Part shown: positions 16,381 to 23,786 of the stretch, piece after piece
Layout of the letters: each line of letters opens with the position of its first letter
Position numbering within the stretch: position 1 is the stretch's first letter
Source: Chara braunii
Taxonomy: Eukaryota > Streptophyta > Charophyceae > Charales > Characeae
Length of the DNA stretch: 23,786 nucleotides
Assembly (NCBI GenBank): GCA_003427395.1
Contig: BFEA01000612.1
Coordinates: forward strand, 774,231-798,016
Direction: 5' to 3'
The notes under the pieces: model-generated
The model's input: the letters and a program-made list of their open reading frames with translations, nothing else
Told to the model about the DNA's origin: nothing
The model's database searches: none
Made by a program: the position numbers and the translations under genes

Positions 16381-16523
16381 GGGAGAAAAACTATTAAGGG
16401 AGAAAAACTCAAAACTATCAAGGGAGAAAAACTATTAAGGGAGAAAAACTATCAAGCGTGAAAACTATTAAGGGAGAAAAACTATCAAGGGAGAAAAACT
16501 ATTAAGGGAGAAAAACTATCAAG
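16381..16523 (+). repeat. 17-bp minisatellite
   Basis: About eight imperfect copies of GGGAGAAAAACTATTAA, alternating ATTAAG and ATCAAG variants, with two interrupted units (CTCAAAACTATC and GCGTGAAAAC). Both strands give spurious ORFs of repeated residues. Confidence 0.9.
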
Positions 16524-16620
16524 TGTGAACCCGAGGGGAAAGGGAGCCGTGCTCGATAGAAGCAGCGGGGAGAAATGGTGGACGGTAAGCTTGAACGAGA
16601 TTTGTGAATATGTGTCTTTT

Positions 16621-16653
16621 GAGGTGGGAGGTGGGAGGTGGGAGGTGGGAGGT
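16621..16653 (+). repeat. 7-bp G-rich repeat with quadruplex potential
   Basis: Almost five copies of GAGGTGG/GGTGGGA. Four GGG runs separated by AGGT give G-quadruplex potential on the plus strand. The 3' edge opens a diverged 103-bp repeat: GTGCCGATGAG plus the following roughly 20 bases at 16652 recurs at 16755. Confidence 0.8.
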
Positions 16654-17225
16654 GCCGATGAGGAAAAGTACGAGGACGCCAATTGCCTGCATACAGTGAC
16701 GCGGGCTTGCCGATGAGGTGGGAGTGCCAATTACTGTTGAGGGAGAAGGTGGGAGTGCCGATGAGAAAAAGTATGAGGCCGCCACTCGCTTGCAATATGA
16801 GGTCGGCATTGGTATTGACGACATGCACATTGGTCTTCAAAGTCGAAGTGAGCCTGTTGCATGAACGTAGGTAAGATAGGTAAGACGGGTAGAGTAGAGT
16901 GGGTGCTGGGCGCCAGACAGAGAGGAGCGACATTGAATACTGCGTTGTTGGTGTGGCATGAGGGCTTGAACATTGGCTCTATTCGGATGGAATCTTGGTG
17001 CATTTGAGCTCTCTGCTTGTTACATGACTATCTGCACTTCTGCACTTCTGCGTCATTTTGCAACTTGGTTTTCGGTATATCGCTCTCGATCATATTCCTT
17101 GCATTCGTACTTTTTAAAGTTTTTAGTGCTTTTTAAATTCTTTAGTACCTTCTACAGATTACAGAAAGCTGGATAGGGACAGACTCCCTGACTTGCTCTC
17201 GGTCCATCCATGGCCATGACCGCTG
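16654..17225. other. Non-coding stretch, diverged 103-bp repeat then no feature
   Basis: GTGCCGATGAGGAAAAGTAC at 16652 matches the segment at 16755 with a few differences. After about 16880 only short simple motifs (GGTAAGATAGGTAAGACGGG) are seen. ORFs on both strands are low-complexity and are not supported. Confidence 0.4.
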
Positions 17226-17295
17226 CCTGAATTGTTTTTTTCAACCTTTTCCCACTCAGTCCTACCTGCAAACTCGGTCCGTCCCCGGTCGGGAC

Positions 17296-17397
17296 CACAA
17301 CCTGAATTGGTTTATTCAGTCCCTGAAGGACTGCAGCCTGAATTGGTTTATTCAGTCCCTCAAGGGACCGCAGCCAGAATTGGTTTATTCAGTCCCT
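17296..17397 (+). repeat. 36/37-bp minisatellite, three copies
   Basis: GAATTGGTTTATTCAGTCCCT begins at 17304, 17340 and 17377, each preceded by a CAxCCTGAAT- or CAGCCAGAAT-type block. A diverged earlier copy, GCTGCCTGAATTGTTTTTTTC, occurs near 17222. Units contain GTCCCT/AGGGAC arms that can pair. Confidence 0.85.
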
Positions 17398-18295
17398 AAA
17401 GAAAATTTGTAGTACTGCATGTTGGGCGTTGTTTCGTGCGTACGTGATAGTAGGAGTTTTAGTGCTTTTGGTTCTGTGCTTGGGTTTGGTCTTGTGTTGA
17501 TCTTGCAGCAGGTAAGCAGAAGCAGTTGTGTGACTGCATTTTGCGATTGTCGTCATTAGCTTTGCGATACGTGGCACGTGACTGTGCATTTTCGTGCTGT
17601 TGTTTTGTGTTGCTTATGCCATCACATCCTCTCTTTGCGCCTCGCGGGCGATGCCTCGCTCTACTTTGCAGTACCTGGCTCGTCGTGACTCTGCTTTCTG
17701 GCGCTGTGGTTTCGTGTGCTTCTGCGACAATGTTCGGAGAGGCTGCCCTTTTTGCTTTCTTATTACTGCTTTCATGTGATTCTGTGATCCTGTTCGGATC
17801 CCTTTCGCTTTTTTTTCCCCCCCGACTCTGCAAGGCGGTCCAAAAAAACAATTATCCTTTAAAGTTTAAAAGTTAAAAAAAAAAAAAAAAAAAAGAAGAC
17901 GAAGCAGAAATTTCAAGAAAGGACGAGAAACAGGAATAATTTAACGGATCATTGGATATTCTAATCGGCGATAAATTTGCAAAATTGTTCCTTCTGCACG
18001 TAGTGGTAGGTAGGTAGGAGGTAAGGAACGAACAAACCATATCCACACAGAATCTTTTTTTTTTTTTAACACAGAATATTCTCATTCTCATCTCAACAAA
18101 TTTCAAAAAGATCTGGCACTGCCGACATAGCAAGCAAAGAGTACGCGAAAGGTGCGCGAAGAGGACGACTAACCGCTACAGCGGTCCATCAAAAGGAGGG
18201 CGGGGAGGAGCGGTATTGCTGCACTGACTAAACTTTGGTAATTACAGTAGAGCTCAGAACAGGAATACATGGCAAGAAATTAATCTGATATTAAT
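17398..18295. other. AT-rich stretch with homopolymers, no gene supported
   Basis: A 20-base poly(A) at 17875-17894, a T run at 18055-18068 and a short GTAGGTAGGTAGG motif near 18004 are the only structures. The plus-strand ORF over 17526-17876 is hydrophobic and Cys/Ser/Leu-rich with no domain. Nothing else is supported. Confidence 0.4.
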
Positions 18296-18301
18296 TTTAT
18301 T
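18296..18301 (-). terminator. Polyadenylation signal AATAAA
   Basis: The minus strand reads AATAAA starting about 12 bases after the TGA that ends the 18314 ORF, in an AT-rich stretch. It fits the 3' end of that putative gene. Confidence 0.4.
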
Positions 18302-18313
18302 ATTACATTGGCC

Positions 18314-18574
18314 TCATGTTGCCGGCTTCGCTGCTGCCGTTGTCAATGATACCAGTGGCGCATTCGCATCTGTTTTTTTATCAGACGCGGCCGCACTTGC
18401 ATCTTCCCGACCTCCTGCGCTCTTCTGAGTAGTAGTGGAGGCGGCACCATCTTCCGCCGTCGTGTTTTCACGCTCTGCGTTTTCTGCCGCTGCGGGCTCC
18501 GCGTCCATAGCCGTGCTGTCTTCTTCCGCCTCTGCGGCCGTTCCTTCCACCATAGCCGCATCGTCAGTATTTGG
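18314..18574 (-). CDS. Possible last exon of a minus-strand gene, Ala/Glu-rich C terminus
   Basis: A splice-acceptor-like TGTGTGCATGCAG ends at 18575, just before an open frame that starts PNTDDAAMVEGTAAEAEEDS and ends LTTAAAKPAT with TGA at 18316-18314. The 86 residues are acidic, Ala/Glu/Thr-rich and probably disordered, as in tails of chaperone- or histone-associated proteins, but no family can be named. AATAAA follows closely. The same frame continues upstream of the acceptor into a Phe/Pro/Cys-rich stretch that does not look coding, which supports an intron there. Upstream exons would lie beyond 18640 and were not found. Confidence 0.4.
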   Translation of the reverse strand, partial: PNTDDAAMVEGTAAEAEEDSTAMDAEPAAAENAERENTTAEDGAASTTTQKSAGGREDASAAASDKKTDANAPLVSLTTAAAKPAT

Positions 18575-18677
18575 CTGCATGCACACAGCATCGCAACAAA
18601 ACAGAGTTTCCAGGGGGGGGGAAAAGAAAAAAAGCATTGGATAAACAGATCAATGGGCAACAGAAAGGGTGAGAAAT

Positions 18678-18702
18678 CACACACACACACACACACACAC
18701 AC
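18678..18702 (+). repeat. (CA)n microsatellite
   Basis: Twelve and a half CA units without interruption. Confidence 0.95.
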
Positions 18703-18777
18703 GATCAGCGGAGATCGAAGTCCACACGAAAACGACAACATGGATCTTTACTAGAGCGAATACAATCGAAGACAGGC

Positions 18778-18904
18778 ATGTTAAATAGTTTAACATAGTG
18801 TTGAATAACTATTGACAATCTGTTTATACTATGTTGATCAATAATTCAGTTGTTGAAGTCTGTGTTGGTGAACTGTTGATACTGTGTTTATCAACAATTT
18901 AACA
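18778..18904. repeat. AT-rich palindromic unit, MITE-like
   Basis: The left end TGTTAAATAGTT (from 18779) and the right end, read on the minus strand from 18904, TGTTAAATTGTT match at 11 of 12 bases. Inside, ATGTTAAA-TAG-TTTAACAT is a perfect 8-bp hairpin, and TGTTGATA and TATCAACA pair across 7 bases near 18873-18895. No ORF and no clear target-site duplication. Confidence 0.4.
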
Positions 18905-19929
18905 CAAGACTTCGTATTGGATATCATGTTGGAGTCGTGATGAAAATGTGATGACATTATAATGAATTCGTGTTAGAAATATGATGATATTATGATGAAA
19001 TTATGGTGGACGCTTGCTGGGGTAGTTACCGATTCATATCAATGCATGCATGCGTCCATCAGAGTAGAGGAGAAACATTCGGGTGTAGAACGCCATATCT
19101 CAACTGGGGTTTTTATATACCTTGTGTTCGTTGCAATGTGGGTTGCATCTACAAAGTACCATTTGAAGGCGCCCCCCCCCCCCCTCCCTTCCTCCTCCCA
19201 TGTGATGTGATATGCACTTGTATTGCGTGTAACAACTGACACTCACAGAGTAAGAAAAAACACTTGTAAAAAACAAAAAATGTCCCGGAGTAGAGTATTC
19301 ATCACAGACTTCTATTTTACCACGTGGCGGTAAGACCATGCTCTAAGGATAACAGATGACCATGATCTATTTTTTTGTTGATGATTCATAATAATTTCAG
19401 ACCCGCATACATATTATTTCCTTATTGTGATTGATCTGTTGCATGTTCAGCCGTTGGAAAGGATGGATCGATCCAGATAGAAAAAATGACATTGTTCTTA
19501 ATAACGGTTTTTTACTTCAATATTCCAACACGGTTAGAGATCAAGATTGAGACTGCTTGTTTAAGGAAGGAATGCTTGTTTTTATAATTGGGCGCCCACC
19601 CTAATGGATAAACCTTAATACACACTTCAATTGGAGTACTATGATATTTCTATGACACCGTGACATGGTTCAAAAAAAAAAAAAAAAAAAAAAAAAAAAA
19701 CAATGACGGTAGACTAACACTCTCGTACACATTGTTCAAGTCGACATCATGTACACATGCTTACTGTCACCATGACAATAAGTGATGATAAAAGGTTATG
19801 CCGAAACTTATGCTTTCTCCGGAACACAAACAGATAAATAGTTCTATATCCACAAATGATCATTGAATCAGATGTCAAAATGATTCATAAATATAGTGTC
19901 TTCGTTTCTCATTTCTTTGCAATCCCTTC
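18905..19929. other. Non-coding AT-rich stretch
   Basis: Contains short GATGATATTATGATG-type repetition near 18980, a run of about 14 C at 19171-19184 and a 29-base poly(A) at 19672-19700. No gene, target duplication or strong motif is supported. Confidence 0.5.
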
Positions 19930-20460
19930 TTCTTCTCTCTCTCTCTCTCGCGCGCGCGCGCGTACGCGAGAGCGCATGTGCGCTTTCTCTCTCCACAGAT
20001 AAGCGAGTCTCGGTTTGTTTTCCTTCAGGTGACACTCGGACACTTTCAGTCATATGGTTCTGTACTAGGGGTCACATAATCACATTAAGGCACCGATGTC
20101 ATAAGAATGTGGCACCTGGTACCCAACTCTTTCTACCCCACCCACACTTCGCACGAGACCATGCTTTACATGAACTTCCATTTTTCTCTTTCTTTCTTTC
20201 TCTCTTTCTCTCTTTATCTCTTTCTCTCTCTCTCTTTTTCTCTCTCTCCCCACAGATAAACAAATCTCGCTTTGTTTCCCTTAAGGTGACACTTTGTCAC
20301 TTCCAGTCACATCGTTCTGTACTGGGGGTCATTTAATCCCATTAAGGCACAACTATCATAAGATATGACACTCAGTACGCAACTCTTTCTACCTCACCCA
20401 CACTAACTCGTTTTCTTCGCACGAGACCATGTTATACGTAAACTTTCATTATTCTTGGAC

Positions 20461-20495
<35 letters not shown>

Positions 20496-20737
20496 CACAC
20501 ACACACACACACACACCCTCTCCCTCTCTCCACAGATAAGCGAGTCTCACTTTGTTTACCTTCAGGTGACATTTTGCCACTTAGAATCACGTGGTTGTAT
20601 ACCGGGGGCCATATAATCACATTAAGACACCGTTGTCATAAAATGTGACACCCAGTACGCAATTCTTTCTACCCCACCCATACTAACTCGTTTTTTTTCG
20701 CACGAGACAATGCTATACGTGAACTTTCATTATTCTT

Positions 20738-20800
<63 letters not shown>

Positions 20801-21056
20801 CACTCTCTCTCTCTTTCTCTCTCTCCCTCCCTCCCTCCCTCCCCCCTTAGATAAACGAGTCTCGTTTTGTTTTCCTTCATGTGACACATTGTCACTTCCA
20901 GTCACATGGTTTTGTACTGAGGGCCATATAACCACATTAAGGCACCACTGTCATAAGAAGTGAAACCCAATACGCAACTCTTTCAAGTTCTACCGCACCC
21001 ACACTGATTCGCGTTCTTTGCACGAGACCCATGCTAAATGCTTCGTCTCCACACTT

Positions 21057-21148
<92 letters not shown>
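19930..21148 (+). repeat. Tandem array of ~260-315-bp units, each with a long CT microsatellite
   Basis: The anchor CAGATAA recurs at 19996, 20253 and 20533, and as TAGATAA at 20848, giving periods of 257, 280 and 315 that grow with the CT tract. Each unit continues with a GTCTCGxTTTGTTTTCCTT-like block, GTGACAC, a CATTAAGGCACC-like block, CAACTCTTTCTACC and GCACGAGACCATGC, and then the next CT run. The last unit ends in a CT tract of about 88 bases (21061-21148) without an anchor. The first CT run passes into (CG)n at 19949-19962 with CTCTCGCG/CGCGAGAG arms. Ser/Leu ORFs here are repeat translations, not genes. Confidence 0.9.
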
Positions 21149-21152
<4 letters not shown>

Positions 21153-21271
21153 GACCGTGTCGTTATGATATGAGCTGCATGCACGTAGTCCCACTACATC
21201 TTGAGTCATGTTATCTTTGTCGAAATAACAAAACTGTCACTGTCAATCTTTCAAGGTCCTGCTCATAAAGC

Positions 21272-22045
21272 TTAAGGTTGTGTCTGAGGGGCGAAGACTT
21301 CGAATTCAAAGTCATGTCCAGTGTTGCTCTTCTTGTTAACTACACTTATCTCTCTCTTTGTTTTTCCTGCGACGTAGTACTGTGTTGCCACATCCGCCAC
21401 ACGTGTGTCGAGGTCGAGCTTGAAAATGCAAAAACTCTTTACCGTGATTCGGTTTCTTGTTGCATTTACTATATCATTCTTTATATCGGTCATTTTCAGC
21501 AACTGATCTGATTCCTTTCTTGACTCTTTTGTCTGTTCTATTTCTATGCGAATCACAAGTTTGGCAAACGGTAGTTGCTGCAAGGTTACGACAAGGTTTT
21601 CCCTGTCCGTTCTTATTTGAAACACTTTTGTGAGTGCCCTCTTGAAATGAGGCGCTCCCCATGGCTCGTCGTCCTTCCTTCTCCACGTCTTGTCTTTGTT
21701 CATTTGGACGCGAAGTTCGTTTCTCATGACGATGTTGTGATCCGACTGTGTGCCACGTACGAGCGAGAGACCTTTCTTTGCCCAAAACCAGTGTCTCAAT
21801 TGTCAAGTGAACTCGCCACAAACCGTTGTCATAATTCGGTTTCGCTCTACAAGCACACATCGCACACCATTGTCCTCTGAATACTTCTGCAGTCCTTCCT
21901 TGACATCTCCTCCCAACAAGTTAGCAGCCAACTGCAATAAATTCAAGAACTCGTCCTCTGCAGGATAGAACGTTGCGTCTCTAATTGTCGAGTGCACAAA
22001 AGTTTTTGCAGCGGACCTCAACAATCTGTTTTCTTTCTTTTTTTT
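21272..22045 (-). pseudogene. Coding-like minus-strand frame with an internal stop, unknown protein
   Basis: One frame is open from just after a TGA at 22048-22046 to TAA/TGA near 21272, interrupted once by TGA at 21805-21803 where CGA would read through. It contains ENRLLRSAAKTFVHSTIRDA, NLLQLAANLLGGDVKEGLQK, RHWFWAKKGLSLVRGTQSDH, DDEPWGAPHFKRALTKVFQI and KLVIRIEIEQTKESRKE, and ends FEFEVFAPQTQP. It has no ATG at its beginning, so it may be a 3' exon or follow a frameshift in the adjoining A9 tract. About 250 codons, charged, soluble-looking, no known domain. Confidence 0.45.
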
Positions 22046-22262
22046 TCAAGTTTTGCATTCGTCTCGCATGCCACCTGCCCAACGCTCTCGATTTTTCGCC
22101 TCGTTTTGACAATGTGTCCCTCCTTATACAATCTCGCGGTGTGCAATAACGTTTTTAACAACAACAAGTTGGAAGTATCCCCCACTCATATACATTCGTT
22201 TACCAGGAAAAACAACCACAATGCCACGTACATATTCAAACCCATACACACACTTCGTTCGT
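22046..22262 (-). pseudogene. Frameshifted upstream continuation of the same coding-like sequence
   Basis: Two minus-strand frames look protein-like in turn. One reads FEYVRGIVVVFPGKRMYMSG and FQLVVVKNVIAHREIV, ending at TAA near 22120. The other reads LLHTARLYKEGHIVKTRRKI and ESVGQVACETNAKLEKK into the A-rich tract at 22038-22046. Neither has a start. They join the downstream frame only through frameshifts, which suggests decay. The call is by composition only. Confidence 0.3.
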
Positions 22263-22401
22263 TGTTTTCCTTATTGAAAAACGTTTTTAGTTCACAACCT
22301 TTTTACACTAACATCAGGTGATGAGAATAGTTCATCCAAAACAACATGTCAACCGAGTATTCACATGATGTTTTGATTATTCTCATACACTGTTTACTTA
22401 C

Positions 22402-22801
22402 GTCCTTCAATTGCCCTCTTCTTCAGAATTAAACGCTTGTCGGCATTGTTTTCCTCCCTGCCTTCACCACTTGCTCTTCCTTGCGTTTTTCTCAACTACT
22501 TTGTTTTCTTGTCCTCGCTACGTTTTTCTTCCCTGCTACTGCTTTGGGATAATTCTTCGTGATTGTCATCTTCGTCATCGCCGTCTCGTGTGTTGTTATA
22601 CCCATTGTCATTGTCGTTCTCTTCGTCGCTCTCATCTTCGTCATATAATTGTCCTTCCTTGAATGTGTATGTGTTGCCTCCTTCACCGTCCTTTGTGTCA
22701 TCATATTCTTCTGTGTCGCTGCCGTGTTCCTGTTGCGTCTCGTGACACATCTCGTTGTTCGTACTCAACTGCCTCGACACCTTCCTATCCCTCCAAATCA
22801 A
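22402..22801 (-). CDS. Acidic coding-like segment ending at a GTAAGT donor
   Basis: The minus-strand frame runs from about 22801 with an Asp/Glu/Asn-rich stretch (EYDDTKDGEGGNTYTF, EDESDEENDNDNGYNNTRDG) to TAG at 22498-22496. It continues in the same frame as LRKTQGRASGEGREENNADK and LILKKRAIEG, up to a GTAAGT at 22401-22396. A good 5' splice donor at the end of the protein-like stretch suggests an exon, and the internal TAG suggests a decayed one (CAG to TAG). Acidic stretches of this type are low-complexity and carry little functional information. Confidence 0.3.
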
Positions 22802-22869
22802 TAAGTGTCCCCTTCTCTTCCCATTTTTTTTTAATGGTTCTCCTCCTCTTCACACGGGTGATGTTCTTG

Positions 22870-23260
22870 CGAGTTTGTCCTTCACCCCCTTGTCCGAATG
22901 ACCTTTTCTTTGGCACCTGTGGCGAAGAGTGTTTCCGTCACATGTGATACTTCGTGAATGTGGGAGATGCGAGAGCTGACTCTTGGAGTCGTTCTTTTTG
23001 CATCAAACCTATTCGACTTCGGCGACACTGGAACCACTGCATGGTCCGCACATAACTTCATCAACGGTGACATTGAACTTTTTTCAGTTTCCCTTTGAGC
23101 AAAGATATAAACGTTGTGTGTCAATCTCGGTACCACTGTACGACGTGTATCTGATGGTCAATCATTACTCCCGAGATCTATCTCCTGCCATCCGTTCGTC
23201 TCTACCTGGCTGCTCGTCCAACATAAAAAGTCACGGTTATTCCGATAGACAATTTCCTGC
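22870..23260. other. Coding-like pieces on the minus strand, no consistent frame
   Basis: The minus strand shows KSNRFDAKRTTPRVSSRISH and HVTETLFATGAKEKVIRTRG ending at TGA near 22882, and further upstream EIVYRNNRDFLCWTSSQ and ETNGWQEIDLGSND. Frames change between them. They may be exons or broken exons of the same gene as the neighbours, but no complete exon with both splice sites could be assigned. Confidence 0.25.
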
Positions 23261-23290
23261 GGCGATAAGCTTGGATCTCTCACTACTTAC

Positions 23291-23667
23291 ATAAGAGCGT
23301 CGATGTCGTTGAGCGACATCTCTAAGCCACCCCTAAAGGACAACGTTATCGCAGCGAGTCTGCGAGATGTGTCGAATGGCCGCACATCAGGCAGATCTTC
23401 ATCTTCGAAACTACAATTAAGTTTCCCATTCACTTCTTCATTGACAACGTTGTTACCCCCTCCCCCCGCCCGCTCAATGCCATCCGGTGCAACCTCCTCC
23501 TTAGTGGGTCTATCGTTCCCTGCGTGTCCATCGTCATCATTCATTCGACGAGTCATGGACAACATACATGCCCTCACTTGATGAGAGTTCAATGTCCTTA
23601 ATAACATGAAAGGATGACCCCATTCACACACCATGCGCTCGTCCATCGCGTGCACTGTCTCTTGTAG
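23291..23667 (-). CDS. Probable exon with GTAAGT donor, unknown protein
   Basis: The minus-strand frame is open from after a TGA near 23673 and reads LQETVHAMDERMVCEWGHPF, MLLRTLNSHQVRACMLSMTR, a Gly/Asn/Glu-rich linker, and LPDVRPFDTSRRLAAITLSF to DIDALM. GTAAGT at 23290-23285 directly follows, a consensus 5' splice donor, and the frame then meets a stop. A first ATG in frame is within HAMDERM at about 23646. The next acceptor-like CAG (23257) is only 34 bases away, too close for a normal intron, so the partner exon is unknown. Confidence 0.35.
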
Positions 23668-23786
23668 AGGATATCAAATGTCGTCACGCCTACAACGTTA
23701 AACCACCACTACCCCCGCCACCAGAAAATGTCGATTCCTGTGAGTTAGGGGCGGGTTTTTCGACGGGCCGGCGTCCGAATAATGAG

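Noticed and set aside
16381-16523. CRISPR-like array
   Set aside because: 17-bp units are directly adjacent without unique spacers, in a eukaryotic context.
16381-16933. ORFs over the minisatellites
   Set aside because: Translations of simple tandem repeats; open in several frames with no domain.
19896-20963. Ser/Leu and Arg/Glu repeat ORFs
   Set aside because: Translations of CT/GA microsatellites.
23257-23290. 34-base intron between GTAAGT and CAG
   Set aside because: Too short for a normal spliceosomal intron; the true acceptor is unknown.

Overview
The window reads as nuclear DNA from a large, repeat-rich eukaryotic genome. It contains no bacterial-style operons. It holds a decayed Ty3/gypsy LTR retrotransposon, a broken LINE, an inverted-repeat DNA element, many long A/T homopolymers, microsatellites, minisatellites and a few possible exons of spliced genes. 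The Ty3/gypsy primer-binding site matches the 3' end of initiator tRNA-Met, and LINE ORF1 has a plant-type layout (nucleic-acid-binding-like domain, one CCHC-like knuckle, basic/acidic linker). A plant or streptophyte alga such as a charophyte is a reasonable guess, but this is inference.

Layout. Positions 1-7440 (minus strand) are the retrotransposon and sequence directly downstream of it: primer-binding site (7425-7436), gag (to 6212), protease (to 4781), reverse transcriptase/RNase H (to 3548), a small ORF with a PHD-finger-like cysteine/histidine pattern (3163-3540), integrase (1807-3159), then a further degraded coding stretch that overlaps the integrase end and stays open to the window edge (1832 to 2). 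The copy looks dead: the RT YxDD motif reads YMDY, the integrase catalytic Glu is replaced, the gag zinc knuckle has lost a Cys, and there are several in-frame stops, two of them CGA-to-TGA type. Positions 7437-8580 should hold the 5' LTR, but no LTR pair can be delimited. Positions 8581-10290 are mostly non-coding, with a candidate minus-strand TATA promoter, a poly(A) tract, a tRNA-like Pol III promoter pattern and a strong hairpin.

Positions 10291-14067 (plus) are a LINE: ORF1 with one nonsense codon, then ORF2 with an APE-type endonuclease and only the first part of reverse transcriptase. ORF2 is cut at about 14068 by a 1.37-kb segment with imperfect terminal inverted repeats and subterminal motifs (14068-15433). 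A short coding-like piece and a poly(A) tract follow; the poly(A) is flanked by a perfect 12-bp direct repeat. At 15908-15945 there is a complete 19-base Tn5/Nextera mosaic end followed by a damaged inverted copy, which is a library-adapter artefact left in the assembly.

Positions 16080-21150 are repeat-dominated: 17-bp, 7-bp and 36/37-bp minisatellites, a possible last exon of a minus-strand gene (18314-18574) with its own AATAAA, a MITE-like palindromic AT-rich unit, and an array of about 260-315-bp units each carrying a long CT microsatellite next to a CAG, so each unit looks like a splice acceptor. Positions 21272-23667 carry coding-like minus-strand pieces with GTAAGT donors and in-frame stops: an unrecognised spliced gene or, more likely, its decayed copy. 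The supportable genes are nearly all parts of mobile elements or broken; no intact host gene can be claimed.
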